DNA of 64,000 bases from Setoptus koraiensis (taxonomy: Eukaryota; Arthropoda): assembly GCA_048013815.1 (NCBI GenBank), contig CM106585.1:23746001-23810000 (forward strand), written 5' to 3'. Of this stretch, positions 1 to 12,120 are shown one piece after another (positions within the stretch are counted from its first letter, which is position 1; each line of letters starts with the position of its first letter). Position numbers and translations under genes: made by a program. Under the pieces are notes generated by a model. The model was not told the DNA's origin. It saw only the letters and a list, made by a program, of their open reading frames with translations, and made no database searches.

Positions 1-173
1 GCAAAACTGCACTAGCAGAGGCATGAATGGAAAAGCATGGGAAAAATTGTTAGAATGCGACGAGTCGCTTGGTAGTAGCTGAAACAAAGGCTGCTGACCA
101 AGAATGGCCGAGCCGCCGACAAAAACAAAGGGCACCTGTTGTTGCGTGCGTCTTCTTCTATTATTTTGTGCCG

Positions 174-204
<31 letters not shown>

Positions 205-206
205 AG
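174..206. repeat. (TTG/TGT)n microsatellite
   Basis: An uninterrupted run of about eleven TGT triplets. The reading frames over it, poly-Cys/Val on plus and poly-Gln on minus, are products of the repeat. Confidence 0.85.
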
Positions 207-2859
207 CTGCCGCCGTTGTTCATGTACACAATGTTGTAGCTTGCCGGCTGGAGACACAGCTAAAGAGACACAGCGAGCAACACAACATAAGAGGATGCTG
301 TTGCGCAATCGTGCAAACTGACCCGAGCACGACACAGTCAACGGCGGCCATTGCATCATCATTGCATCATCATTGCAACATCATTGCAGCATCGTTGCAG
401 CATCTTGGCATCGTCTTGGCATCGTCTTGGCATCGTCATCATCCCATAGCTGACCGACTCACTGCTGACTTGGCAATAGGCAGGCTAATCAGGCAATAGG
501 CAGAGGGACAGAGACAGAGCGGATGGGGTCACGACATTCAGTATAATTAAATTCTAAATGTTTGCTGTTGTTTGCACCACTAATCAAGTGCTAAAATGTA
601 CCCACAATGGCCCGTTATAAAACCGTTATTGCAGCAGCATTGTTGGCCCGTTCGATTGGCCGGCAAGTAACTCGGGCAACGCTCAGCGAACACTATTGGT
701 CAGTGCACTTGTTGCCTCATTGAGTCACAGAGTCATGCGGTCATGGAGTCTTGCAATCTCGGAATTTTCGACTCTTCGAGTCATTGGGTCTGCGAGTTGC
801 CCTCGAATGGTCGAATGGTCGAGTCTCCAATTCGTCGAATCGTCGAGTCATCGAGTCTTCCAGCCGGCGAGTCTTAAGGTCGTGGAGTGGGATAGGTACA
901 GTCTGGTCAAGAATAAAACGGTCGGACATTGCAAGATATTGCAAGCACAATATTATGGATATTATAAGTGGAGTGCTGCTTGCTCGCTCGATTACATATA
1001 TCTATCTGTATTATTGTGCTATGCGTGCCATTGTTGTTGTTGTGCGCAAATGGAAATAGATACATTAGAGAGCTTGTTGTAATCAATGCTAATAATATTG
1101 TTTGACCGCCATCTCACACTGCTGAAACTAATGACCACTAAAACTAACTAACACTTGTCTGCACACCTAAGTTCAAAGTCCAAAGTTTAAGTGGTCAAGT
1201 TAGCCGAGAGTCCATTAGGCCAGCACTGGCTCGCTGATAATTGTTATTATTGTGTACATAACAGCACCACCAACAACAACACCACCAACAACAGCAACAC
1301 CACCAACGACAACAACCGGCGAGCTGGCACGCAACATTGTTATTGTTTTGCACGAACAAGTGCACTGGTTGGCAGTGTTGATTTTGTAGCTACTCATAGT
1401 GACTCCAAACGCAACAAATGCAGCGAAAGTCATGCTTTGGCCGTGGGAAAGTGTAACACCTAGACACAATTTGTGCTGAAATAATAATATAATTTGTGTG
1501 GCGATAATAATGTAATTTGTGTTTGCTCGCAAACACCGCAGCTTTCGTGGGTTTGCAGGCTGCACAAGCCGGCCCAATGTAGCGTCATATCGCATATTAC
1601 ATATTTATGGTTGCATAATACTCATACGCATTACATGATATTGGCCGGCTAATGAATCATGATAATTCATTAATTGAGGTATTAAATGAGCTCGCCATGC
1701 ATTGGCTCATGTTGGCTGCCTCGTTGAGCGTTGGTTGGGCGCTGCTGGTCAATGTTGGGCAATGCTGCTCGATGCCAACTACTCTTGGGTGATCTATGTT
1801 TAGATATTTGCATCGTCGTCGCATCATCGCATCTGAATACACATTTTAATCCGTGCGGTAATATTAGCCAGACACTGGAGGGGATTAGGCAAACAGCAAA
1901 TGTTGTTGTTGTTGGCTCAACAACAACATTAATTCAACTAGCTCAACGCAATATGCGGCCAATATGAGTGAAAAATGCACCGACGAAACAAAAGAATTAA
2001 TTGATAAAATCGACAGACCAGGGAGAGCTGCCAATGGTGCGATGGCCGGCGAACGATGAATTGAATTGGCCTAAGTCCGCTTGGATCCCACTCAATCGGT
2101 CTTGGCGCTGATGAATCAGCTGATGATGGAATGGTGAAGGGTTAGTTGCATGAGCATCATGAGCGAGCATCAGTCATTCAGTGGGCCGATCGGTCAGACA
2201 ATACAGTAATACTAAAAATAAACACGACATAGATATACAATGGTCAGTGTTTGTGCATTATGCAGCATCATGATTTACAGTTAACTCGATATAATATCGG
2301 CACAATGAACTTGGAGCGTCGCTCAAGTTTAATAGCATGACTAGCATTTGGTCAAGTTCTTGGCTGTGTTGTCAGTCCGAACGTTGACTGACCAGCGACC
2401 GGCCAGAGAGCGGCCAGCGAGTGAGCAGAGCAACGAAAGCAACAGAGAGGAGATAATCGAGCAACGAGAGGAGGGCAGCCACAACAGGTGCAATAGACGG
2501 TATGTTGCGAGACGAGACTGCTACTTTTGGGTCATTCTAATTAGTTGCTATACATCGCATCTCATGTTCATGCGCATCATGTGTATACTTTAGTTTGATT
2601 TGGCAACGTTGAGTGGTTGCATTTTTCTAGAAATTGCATCATCATGTGTGATGCGGCGCCAAGTGTATGATTATTACAACATGTATTACATGTGTGTGTG
2701 TGTGTGTAATCAGATGACGCCTCGCCAACAATTTGATTCCAACGAGTCGTTTCCAATTGACTCGTTGCAGTCAAACTGGCATGATACTCACATTGGCACA
2801 CTATATCAAATGCAAGCTAATTATCTGGCTAAATGGACATGAAATTCATTGCACTCGCA

Positions 2860-2941
2860 CAATATATAATATATATTGTGTGTAATACACAATATATAAT
2901 ATATAATATATATATTATGTATTATGTATTATATATTGTGT
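2860..2941. repeat. AT-rich nested inverted repeat
   Basis: Repeated CACAATATATAATATAT units in both orientations form nested palindromes ending in TATATTGTGTG. It is a likely cruciform or slippage-prone microsatellite. Confidence 0.7.
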
Positions 2942-3139
2942 GCTGGCCAGTGCGCTTTGCATAATCGCCTGTGCGCAACAATTGCAAGCGCAATCACACA
3001 ATCATAATCACGCCACTTGCATCCAATCGAGTCAAATCATCGGGCCAAAGATGCCGCTGCCTCGGCCAATGGTGTTGCGTATAATTACCGGTTTCAACTT
3101 TTACCTGTATCCTGATTTCGATACCACTGATACGCTCGC

Positions 3140-3154
3140 TGTTGTTGCCGATGT

Positions 3155-3213
<59 letters not shown>

Positions 3214-3240
3214 TTGTCGTTGTTGTTGTCGCTGTGGCTG
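3140..3240. repeat. TGCTGT/TTG microsatellite
   Basis: About ten copies of a TTGCTG hexamer followed by TTG and GGCTGT variants. The overlapping frames (poly-Ala/Val on plus, poly-Asn/Ser on minus) have no other protein-like features. Confidence 0.85.
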
Positions 3241-6110
3241 TGGCTGTCGATGCTGCACCCATCGTGGGCATCATGTCGACTCGACAGGGACACAGACAGA
3301 GCCAGTTAACTGCAACAGGTGCCTTGATTATGACAGTTCATCACTGTCGACTAGATCAGCTGACAATTGTCAGTTCCTGTGTGTACGTGACACTTGCTGC
3401 TGTGAGATGGTTGCGCAACGATCAGCACACAGCGACACACAAACAAGAGCATCTATTATAAATGAATGAACGCAAAAACAGCGCTTACGTAACAGCCGGC
3501 TAAATGTGGCTCTATGACTCATGAGACAGCGTCGATGCAAGACAAGTGTCGATGATTTGTCATTAAAATAGCCGGCCACTTAACATGTGATAACTGGTAG
3601 AGTGCCCACGAGAGTGAGCATTATCACATGTTAAATGTTAACTGTTACAGTTGCTGTTAATGCTCGCCTATCGGTTATGGAGATGCCCGCGATACCCAGC
3701 GCACCAACGACAGATATATCAAGATATAATTAGAGTTGTTGCTGTTGAGTTGCAAACGGCCTCGGCTTTAGTTGGGCTGCAAATGAGGGTTGCACTTGTT
3801 GCCGCTTGCTGTCATATCTATCTGTCCGATGCATATAATACATATAATGCTTATAATGCACATAACGCATTGGGTCTAATTGCAGCTTGCGCAACTGTCG
3901 ACAAATTCATCTATTATGCAACAGGTTGCATTTTGTTGTTGTTGTTGCTGCTTTCAGCATGCAACTGCCAGCTGGTAGCTTGATGCTGGTAGCTGGTAGC
4001 TGCAAATTGTAACTGTTTTGCCGGATTGACATTAGGCAAAACATTAACAGAAACAACAGAAGCGCGCCACAAGCCCACAAGTGGCAACAAGCGGCACTAA
4101 TGAGACACCTAGATGATTGTGTGACATGAGATAGCGACATGAGGCGGCACATTGAGAAGCGAGTGAGTGAGAGTGAAAAGTAATAATAGACAGATAAAGA
4201 ATCTCTGGCAAAAAGATCCCTGCCAGTGCCTTATCAGTGCACTCTCGTTCCGTAGACAGAAGAAGAAGAAGAGTAGTAATAATAATAATAATAGTAATAG
4301 CGGTGATAATAAGAAGAAGAATAGCGAACAAAAAACAAAAAGAAATTCTTCGCTTCCATTGGCCGCTTGTCGCCGCTTTATCTGGCGGCTTTTCGGACAT
4401 TTAAACAGTTAAATAGTTTCACAATGTTTTAATACATGATAAAAGGCAAAAATAAAAGAGTGTTGCAAAAAGACACAACACACACACAAAAAGGAATAGA
4501 AATACAATTTGCACTTTGGCTAAACGTTAAGCTGCAAATTGTGTGTGTCGTCAGCTAGATCAGATCAATTCTTTCGCTTGATCTCACCTGATCTGATCTT
4601 TGCCGTTGGCGGTAACCATATTAACGGACAGGACGGCATAGCAGAGGAGCGGACTTTGGGATAGGATAAGACAGAGTAGGATAGATAGGCAAAGATAGCA
4701 CAACAACAACAACGACAACAAACACATATTAGGCAATTGTGTCACTTGTCGTTGTTAGCGGTGGCAATATGTGTCCGTTATGTTTGCTACCAACAGCTAC
4801 CAACGGCTACCAACAGCTACCAACAGAGACAGCGACACAAGCAAAAACAAATTGTTTAATCTCTTACACTGTTGGTGGCAAATTTTTTGCAAGCACAATG
4901 CCTACACAATTGTTTTTATTCATATTTTTTATTTTATCCTGTTTATATCTTCATAATCTCGAGCAAGCGAGCATGGCAAGCGTATGAATTGCATGAATAT
5001 ATCATCGACTTACATGACGACATCGACCACAACGACGAGCTAACGGGACACACGGTCATGAGAGAAAAGAATTCGGTGGAAAAGAATTCTCTCGATATTC
5101 CCTCTTCGATCTGTCTAATGCTAAATAATGTTACATGAACTCAACTAATACAATCCAACTCTGTGCCTGTGTCACTGTCGACACTGAGATGGCCAACAGT
5201 CAACAAACTGCAAACAACAACAATTCTCTACTTCTAGCAACACTTTACTACTGACTAGAATGACAATTTTCAAAGAGGAAAGGAAAAAGTGCAAAATGTT
5301 CGCTGTGTGTATCTCGGCTAGATAAGAAGCGGACAAGTGCAAGCCGGCTGAAAAAGAAAGCGTCTCGCTAATGACGCATGACACCTGATGATCTTTTGTC
5401 TATGATTGACCATGCCGTAGGCTTATGCAGATTTGCCACTGTGTGTGATCGATTTAATCCGGTGAACAACAACAACAACAACAAACTAATTGTCTTGCTT
5501 GTCGTCGTCGTCAACGTCGTCGTCTTCGCGACGAATCACACACAAACAACCAAATTGTCAAGATACGACGAGCGTTGTGTCTTGACATAGCACTGACAAT
5601 TGTCGCTACTGGCAGCTTTGCAGCCATGCAGATTGCCAGCAGAGCGGCCGAAAAAGAAAAGCCGTTGTTGGTTGTTGCGCCATTTGCACAATTGTTTGCA
5701 AGTCAGTTATGACAACATGACGACAAAAACTTGGATGCTATATATCTCGATGGCGTAAATGATAACGGCCCATGACTCATGTATTCATTGCACTGATTGT
5801 ATTCATAGATGTGACGCAAATCGCGATCAAGCGGACGATTGTTGGCTGTTGGTTGGATTGCCTTTGATCGGTAGGTTTTCTGTCGATTACCGACGACAAT
5901 CAGTGAATCATCATCCATTCTACCAGTTATAGATTGAATAAAAATAATTTTATTCAACTGCTTGAAAAGTGTCTGACCATAAATATAATATAATATATAT
6001 AGCTAACTAAAATTGACAATTATGTGACAAGCTAAATGATTGTCACTCATTGCATTGGCGAGTATAATATTGATGAGTATAATATTGATGAGTAGGGTGT
6101 TGATAATTAC

Positions 6111-6720
6111 CTGGTGATGGTGCTGATTTTTCGATGGCCATAACAGATTCAATACTATTTGAGGTAAACACTAGAAGCAAGTAGGAGGATAATATCAGTA
6201 GCATGAGCATCATTTTGCAGCTATGCCTATATGGATGATTGCAATCAATCGGCATGGATATGGCGCTATTCTTTTGCCTCTTCTTCTTCTTCGTTTTCTT
6301 TTTTCTATTAATGCTGAGCAAATCTGTAATATTATTCTCACGATATTGTTGTCTAATATTGCATGTCCGTTTATTTGATGATGTTAATTCGTTGGATGAA
6401 TTTCTTGTAATCATATCATCATTATGAATATCATTGTGAATATTATTATTATTATTATTATATTGGCACTTGACTAATGTGATTATTCTTGTAGTTGCTG
6501 CTGTTAGTGCTAAATGGTCTGACAATGACAAATCATTGATTGGCGGCTTGTGTCTTACTGTTGCCACTGTCGATATAGATTTAGCTGTTGGTTTTGTCAG
6601 TTTGTCAAGTTGACATGAATCGCTGCTAACATCGTCGCAACTACTACATCTATCATGATTCGAAGATGCCATGATGATGCAGTAGTTTCTGTTGACAATA
6701 TTCTTCTTTTCTATTATCAT
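6111..6720 (-). CDS. Possible first coding exon of an unrecognised membrane or secreted protein
   Basis: An ATG-initiated frame of about 203 codons runs from 6720 to a good splice donor (CCAG|GTAATT, donor at 6110/6111). Read through, the frame stops at 6043. The translation starts with a polar, Ser/Thr/Asn-rich segment (with an Asn run) and a Lys-rich patch (KKKTKKKKRQKN). A strongly hydrophobic stretch follows (MMLMLLILSSYLLLVF) ending in a signal-peptidase-like SVMA, then IEKSAPSPG at the donor. This is either a type II signal anchor or, if translation starts at the internal Met before NHPYRHSCK, a cleavable signal peptide. I recognise no family and see no definite downstream exon. Composition is more protein-like than neighbouring frames, but a chance frame cannot be excluded. 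Confidence 0.35.
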
Positions 6721-7719
6721 TCACTATCTACCAGTTAATTAATTAATTTATTACTATTACTAGTGATTATTATTATTAGTGTTGTTGTTGTTGCTTCTGC
6801 GGACGTTGTGGTTGCTGTTCACGTTGTTGATTGGCTTGATTTATTTATTTAACTTTTGGTGCCATCAACGATGCTCCGACATAATTCAATTATTGTGTGC
6901 TCAACGAACTAATATTATATAGTATATACATTTATTTTATTTAGGGCTCCATTTGGGTGAGAAAAAGCCTAATTAATTTGTATGTATATGTATATTTATA
7001 TGTGTGTTGCTTTTGCAGCTAATTGCAAGATAAATAGATCACCATAAGGCGACCAAATAAATTTAGTCACAATGAATTAGCGAACACACAAACAGAAGGA
7101 ATTGGAAGAAACAAATTGATGTCGCACTGTGATCTACAATGGATGTGCACTCGACAAAGAATATTTCAAAACTGGCAACTCGTCTCAGGTGAGCTTGGCC
7201 AAAACTCACTTTCCTTCTTTCTTGTTTTTCTTCTCTCAAGCCATAGGGTTTGTTCGCAATAGCATACTGAAAGTGAGAGTAAACTACACACACACACACA
7301 ACCTGTTGAGAAACTCATTACTGACAGTTACTGGCAAACAGGTTGAGAGAATAAGCTTAGTGCAAGTGCCAATGCCAACAGTGGACTGCCCAAAAAGTCC
7401 ACCAGCCAAACAACAACCAGTATTAGACCAGCAAGCTAGAGACATCTAGCGAACGGAATCGCCAACCAACTTGGCGGCAGCAAGTCGCTCGAGGCAAACT
7501 TTCTTTCGAAGCCCTTCGATGAAGCCTGCCGAAACTGGCGAGCTAGAAAAACTATTGGAATCGCTGGTTTCGAGCAAAGCGAGACATCTAGCGAACGCAA
7601 TTGAAAGTGAAGCTGAAGAAGATGCTCCAACGAGAGTTCTTTTTTGCTTTTCTTTTTTTTATTACACGATTAGAGATTTGTAATATCTAGAATCTAGATA
7701 GCATAGGGAGCTAAACACA
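6721..7719. other. Intergenic region
   Basis: No gene seen. It contains AT-rich sequence, a TTG run near 6781 and a 17-bp direct repeat (GAGACATCTAGCGAACG) at about 7439 and 7581. An AATAAA on the minus strand at 7658-7663, about 57 bp past the stop of the acyltransferase gene, probably serves as its polyadenylation signal. Small frames at 7436-7683 look like chance. Confidence 0.5.
7658..7663 (-). terminator. Polyadenylation signal of the NRF-6-like gene
   Basis: AATAAA on the minus strand, about 57 bp downstream of the stop codon. Position and sequence fit a canonical poly(A) signal. Confidence 0.5.
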
Positions 7720-10638
7720 TCAGTTGGCATGTCCGAACTTTTCCTCCGGCACGGCTAAAAATTTTTGTATCTCCGAATAGGAATCATCGTCTTGATATTT
7801 TGTCGCTTTCTTCCTGTCGTGTTGACGGTCATTTACGTTGCCAACTTTTGCTCCAGGAGCAAATAAATCGTACATTATGTCTGTGGTCATCTTTCGAATT
7901 GGAACCTCAAATACTACGAACACTATCACGGATATGATGCAAGAGACCGTTATAACATAGACACAAAGACGCAGATATTCCGTTTCGTCCAGGTAGGGCA
8001 ACGACTTGAAGGTGCCCAAAACATAATGTATGACATGGGTGTGCACCAATAATGTTGATAAAGATGCTTTGGCTAACGGAGACCATATATTCATGGAGAA
8101 TAGTCGCTGCAATTTCGGCATATAACCTGTCAATAACAACAGCATGAATAGGGCACAATTTAGGGCAACAGTGGTGTGAAATATACCGTCCATTATGGAC
8201 GCAACCAAACGTTTTACATAATATTGAGAGTCGCTCTTTGCAAACATTATTAATAATCTCGGTGCCAACAATATTAGTGTGAATTGCAGATAGATTAATT
8301 TTGGTGCAAATGTCAAAAATGTCTTAGGCCATTGTTTTATCTTGCCCACTTGATACCAATGTAATAAGTGGCCAGCTAATAAGCCAATAACGTATGAGGT
8401 AACACGATAACGTGGATCGACATAACCAACTGATGAATCAACTGTAAGTGATGTTAGACGTTCAACACTAAACTCCAATGCCGCTGTTATATCAACATCA
8501 ACAGTTAGAAAATAATTAATATGAACACACATTGTGACTAATATAAAGCTTGTTATTATTGTGTAAGCCATCCGTGGTCGCCATTTTAATAACATGATAA
8601 ATATTGGACTAATTAGTGCAAATTGTATATCGCTTGCCACATACCAGCCAGGTAAAATGCAATGAGCATGGGGAAACATAAGATTTGCTTGCGGCAACAA
8701 AACATGAGTCCAACTTTCTTCTTGGCATTGAACACTCATTGAACTGTTCGATGTCCCGTAATCCCAATAAGGTCCAGATCCAGTAAAACGGAAGTAGCTT
8801 TTGGTAAACCAGACCATTATTGCATAAGTAGGTATAATACGCAAATAACGTGCAATAAAGAACACAAGCCAAAGACTCACATCGAATAGTCTCGTCTTTT
8901 TTTGGTCACTGTCAATCTTGAATAAATAATAACTTGTCAATAGGCCAGACATAACAAAAAAGGAATCTACGGCGGCACTGGGTATTGTGTGCAGATGTGC
9001 AAAGACGGTCTTTGCGTTAAGACGTTGCGATTCGACCGGATTTGTCACCGAGCCCAAGAAAAAAATGAATGCGTGCACTGCTATTACGGTCAGTGATAGA
9101 GTTACCTTGCAGCCATTAATGGGCCTTAGATCAATGGTGTTGGCGACAGGCGTATATCCGCTTTTTTTGTCGCTTTCGGTGGTGATCTCTTTCTTGTTGC
9201 GAAACAGTTCCTCTATGTTGATAAACAAACAAAACCATTTGACGATACGAGGTAACTTTCTGGCATGTCGTTTCTTTGTTGATTGATCATCTCCACCTAA
9301 CTTTTGACTTTTTGTGAGATGTTTGTTTACTAAGAACACTGAGTCTCGATGCATAGCTTCAGAGCAATCTGTATCAGACTTAGATATGCGTCTATTTCTG
9401 GCTGAAACTGATGATTGCTCTTGTTTTCTTGCAGCTAGTTTCGATACACACGAATCACCATCATTTGAACAGTAATTTTGTGATATATCGTCACCAACAA
9501 CAGCACTTGGGCTGCTAGTGTTGGCCAGATAGTACAACGAGGATCCGAGTATCACCAGGGACCAGAGAGATACGAATACCAGGAAACAAACTGTTGATTT
9601 CGATTGCATCGGATCAGTAATGGGCGATTCTTTGTCTGGCAGACAATATAACGATGTGAGATAAAATGCTTGATATCTCTCGGGAAAATTCAATTTCATC
9701 AATTTCGTCAATTGATTCTGGTACATGTCCAGCGATGACGAATCACAACTTTCCGGTAGGCACACCGCTGAACGAAATGTCATATGTCTTCTATGATGTA
9801 AACTATCCGGCCAATTGGGATACCTCAGATGAGCGTGGCAGTAGCGCATTGGCACTAGGTTCCAATTAGATTCCTTGTGGTTCATTGACATCAATTGTTC
9901 TGAGTGGATGTCCTTATCATCGACACTCTTAACTCTCGAATTTGCCATTAACTCCTCAATTGTACTTTTTGTGAGCATTGGATCATCGATGATTGTAGAG
10001 TAATTAAACTGACCCATCATGTCCAAAATATCCGACTCTAGAAGGGGCAATCTAGATCTGATGCATTGATCATAAGAACCGTCCCAATAGAAATGCCCAT
10101 GAAATAATCCAGGGGCAGGCGAGCCAAATGAATCAATTATCTTGAGCAATGAATAATGGCTGGAATTATGAAAATCTCTGTTGTGTTTTGCGCTCATGTA
10201 CAACATATAATCTAACATGAGGCCACAGGTTTTTTGATTAACGTGAGGTCCACCAGAGACGATCTTCTCATCCGATTTGTCATAATAATGCAAACCTGCC
10301 CGTTCATCAGCAGGAATTCGCCAATACACATCCAGCGAGCGTCTAAAATATTCCGACGAATTGAACTTGAAATCATACTTCAATTGTTGCTCATTCGTTT
10401 CATTCGCTGATTGTCCCACCGGGCAAATATAATATCGATTTAATTCGTGTTGACTGTTGAATAGTTTCAAGTCACCCAACGTATGCAATTCATAACCGAC
10501 CATTGATATTTTAAAGTCTTTGTGTAGGCACTCATATTCTGGTTCATCGTCACTCATACTCACCGGAGTAGATTCAACTGTTGCCGCTATGATAGTACCT
10601 ATGACACAAAGCAAACAATTAATGTTGATCAAACGCAT
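7720..10638 (-). CDS. Nose resistant to fluoxetine-6-like membrane acyltransferase
   Basis: Single-exon frame of 972 codons from the ATG at 10638. The frame extends seven codons further upstream only to a GTG, so I use the ATG. An N-terminal signal peptide (MRLININCLLCVIGTIIAA) leads into a Cys-containing extracellular NRF domain at roughly residues 95-330 (QKTCGLMLDYML, FHGHFYWDGSYDQC). A first membrane helix follows near 345-370, then a Ser-rich loop, then an acyltransferase-3 domain at about 500-920. Typical AT3/NRF landmarks are visible: a His in the first AT3 helix (VIAVHAFIFFLG), VDSFFVMSGLLTSYYL, and CILPGWYVASDIQF. Members of this family are multi-pass proteins linked in C. elegans to lipid or drug transport; the acyl substrate is unknown. 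It is divergent from Nup155, 1.5 kb away. Length is within the family range, slightly long because of the loop at about 375-490. Confidence 0.9.
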   Translation of the reverse strand: MRLININCLLCVIGTIIAATVESTPVSMSDDEPEYECLHKDFKISMVGYELHTLGDLKLFNSQHELNRYYICPVGQSANETNEQQLKYDFKFNSSEYFRRSLDVYWRIPADERAGLHYYDKSDEKIVSGGPHVNQKTCGLMLDYMLYMSAKHNRDFHNSSHYSLLKIIDSFGSPAPGLFHGHFYWDGSYDQCIRSRLPLLESDILDMMGQFNYSTIIDDPMLTKSTIEELMANSRVKSVDDKDIHSEQLMSMNHKESNWNLVPMRYCHAHLRYPNWPDSLHHRRHMTFRSAVCLPESCDSSSLDMYQNQLTKLMKLNFPERYQAFYLTSLYCLPDKESPITDPMQSKSTVCFLVFVSLWSLVILGSSLYYLANTSSPSAVVGDDISQNYCSNDGDSCVSKLAARKQEQSSVSARNRRISKSDTDCSEAMHRDSVFLVNKHLTKSQKLGGDDQSTKKRHARKLPRIVKWFCLFINIEELFRNKKEITTESDKKSGYTPVANTIDLRPINGCKVTLSLTVIAVHAFIFFLGSVTNPVESQRLNAKTVFAHLHTIPSAAVDSFFVMSGLLTSYYLFKIDSDQKKTRLFDVSLWLVFFIARYLRIIPTYAIMVWFTKSYFRFTGSGPYWDYGTSNSSMSVQCQEESWTHVLLPQANLMFPHAHCILPGWYVASDIQFALISPIFIMLLKWRPRMAYTIITSFILVTMCVHINYFLTVDVDITAALEFSVERLTSLTVDSSVGYVDPRYRVTSYVIGLLAGHLLHWYQVGKIKQWPKTFLTFAPKLIYLQFTLILLAPRLLIMFAKSDSQYYVKRLVASIMDGIFHTTVALNCALFMLLLLTGYMPKLQRLFSMNIWSPLAKASLSTLLVHTHVIHYVLGTFKSLPYLDETEYLRLCVYVITVSCIISVIVFVVFEVPIRKMTTDIMYDLFAPGAKVGNVNDRQHDRKKATKYQDDDSYSEIQKFLAVPEEKFGHAN

Positions 10639-12120
10639 GACTGATAATTTAATGTTCACTAGATTGCTGGGTAATTAAACATGCACTTAACTAAATTTTG
10701 TATAAAGTGTATAAACTGAGCAAAATTTAGTTGGTTTCCTCAGTTGGCTTGTGAACATGGAATGTGGAATCGAAAAATGAAGAGACTGATAGTGACTTTC
10801 GAGTAAATCCAAACAAGCAAGCGAATTTGTCGAAAATATACGGCCGAATCTATGTAATAACTGATATTGTTCAAGAGCGTTTTACCTGTTGCTTGATTGG
10901 CGTAAATCATTCGCGATAAATCAAATGATCTGTCGAGTGATGCCAACATGATTTGTTTATTCGGTCGCACACCGGTGAGAGTTATCAATAAATACGACAT
11001 TCAATATCAGTGCACTCAATCAATTCGTTGTTTGATTTGCAACAAATTGATCTTGGTGTTTGTAGAAACCTGAGACTGGCCTGCAAAATGAAATAGACGA
11101 AGCGATGCTTTAATTTTTACAGAAAGGAAGTGCATTCGTCAAAAATCTATTTTCATTCATCAAGTCATCAGACTACTACAATCTACGTCATCCAGTTTTT
11201 TGTCACATTGGAAGAAAACTATCGAGAATTGATAACTCCCAGAATTGACTTGCATCAGTTATTTGAATCGTACGCAAACGTGTCGTCGATTGGGCCCGAT
11301 TAAAGTGCATCCCGTAGAGGCGCACCGTTCGTGTTGATCAATTGCTCAGATAACGTGTAACCATGTTACGAGTATTTCGTAGTGGCGATAGAATAGAGGA
11401 ACTGGAAGATTTTGAGTAAAGAGTTTTGTTAGATTTACTTCATTTGACAGTTTTGGTGACAGATTGAAAAACAAATGAGCGACAATCAAATGCATTACAT
11501 GCATCACATTATTTATTACTCCATGCCATAATGTATCAATATTTCCTGTACCACCTATATGTTCACCAGTATTTTTTGTGCGATGATCTAACCATGAAAT
11601 AGCTAGCCTAAAAATTATGAGCCAAAATGATAAGACTCCCTCTGGTGTCAAATCATCGCAAAGTGCCATTGATCAGTTTAAACCTGGCGCTATTTATGTG
11701 CCGGCTCGTGCTTGTGCTGAAACAGTGTGCGCACCGCTCACCCACACAGGGGGATGAAGTAGTTTTTGTGAGTTTTGTGACGGGAGTGCTGTTCCCCATA
11801 CATGGCTATGGTAACGATATCGTGCCATAGCATGAGCTAACACATGAGGACGCACTCCACCAGTGCTTGTAAAACTGCTGTATATTGCGCGGGCCTCTCC
11901 CTCACTACATTATAGTAAAACTATTGTATATCAATGCACTTATAAGGTGTAGATAATCTCGGTTAACAATTCACGACATCAGTTGACTAGTTTCACATCT
12001 AATTATTAATTATTATTTCTATCAAACGAAAGATAGCTACTGTATCATCAGCGGCATAAGTTGCATCCTGATACTTTGAATTAGTCGACATTGTAGTGGC
12101 TTCATACTCGTTACACCAAC
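10639..12120. promoter_or_regulatory. Divergent intergenic region between NRF-6-like and Nup155 genes
   Basis: A 1.5-kb spacer between two divergently transcribed genes must hold both promoters. No clear TATA box is placed. It contains the SINE-like repeat copy A at about 11610-11945. An ATG-started minus frame of 107 codons at 11346-11669 (hydrophobic, no recognised family) overlaps the repeat edge and is not called as a gene. Confidence 0.5.
11610..11945 (+). repeat. SINE-like dispersed repeat, copy A
   Basis: From the GTTTAAACC at 11676 this aligns over about 200 bp with the sequence from 19775 (copy B). Shared blocks in the same order are GTTYAAAYCYGGCGC, CGGCTCGTG, GTGCGCAC..GCTCACCC, a GGGG..GAAGTAG/GTAAGTAG block, TTGTGA, TTCCCCAT..GGC, AGCTAACACA and GCGCGGGCCTCTC, followed by a TA-rich tail. 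The first block matches a degenerate Pol III B box (tRNA T-arm), which suggests a tRNA-derived SINE. The 5' boundary is uncertain. It ends about 175 bp before the Nup155 ATG. Confidence 0.5.

Larger units (their letters stand above)
1..6110. other. Gene-poor region with simple repeats
   Basis: I see no reading frame with recognisable protein similarity or convincing exon structure. The stretch holds a (TGT)n tract near 174-206, degenerate ATTGCATC/TTGGCATCG repeats at about 350-440, a TGCTGT/TTG tract at about 3140-3235, a TG tract near 2691-2709, an AT-rich nested palindrome at 2860-2941 and scattered CAA runs. If the reading frame at 6111-6720 is a first exon on the minus strand, part of this could be its intron. 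Confidence 0.6.

Noticed and set aside
2940..3461. 173-codon plus frame with poly-Ala/Val
   Set aside because: Starts at a non-ATG codon in the AT palindrome and is kept open by the TGCTGT microsatellite; flanking residues show no family.
5703..5957. 84-codon minus frame that could be a second exon after the frame at 6111-6720
   Set aside because: No acceptor with a pyrimidine tract in a matching phase and no recognisable protein similarity; left unannotated.
11346..11669. ATG-started minus frame of 107 codons with hydrophobic stretches between the NRF-6-like and Nup155 genes
   Set aside because: No recognised family, overlaps the edge of the SINE-like repeat, and the homologous region near 19.7 kb has no matching frame.
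11676..11945. Resemblance of the repeated element (also at 19775-20012) to U1 snRNA (TTGTGATCA..., TTGCACTC)
   Set aside because: The matches are short and out of register, the AUACUUACCUG 5' end is lacking, and copy A lacks the TTGCACTC loop. A dispersed repeat explains both copies better.
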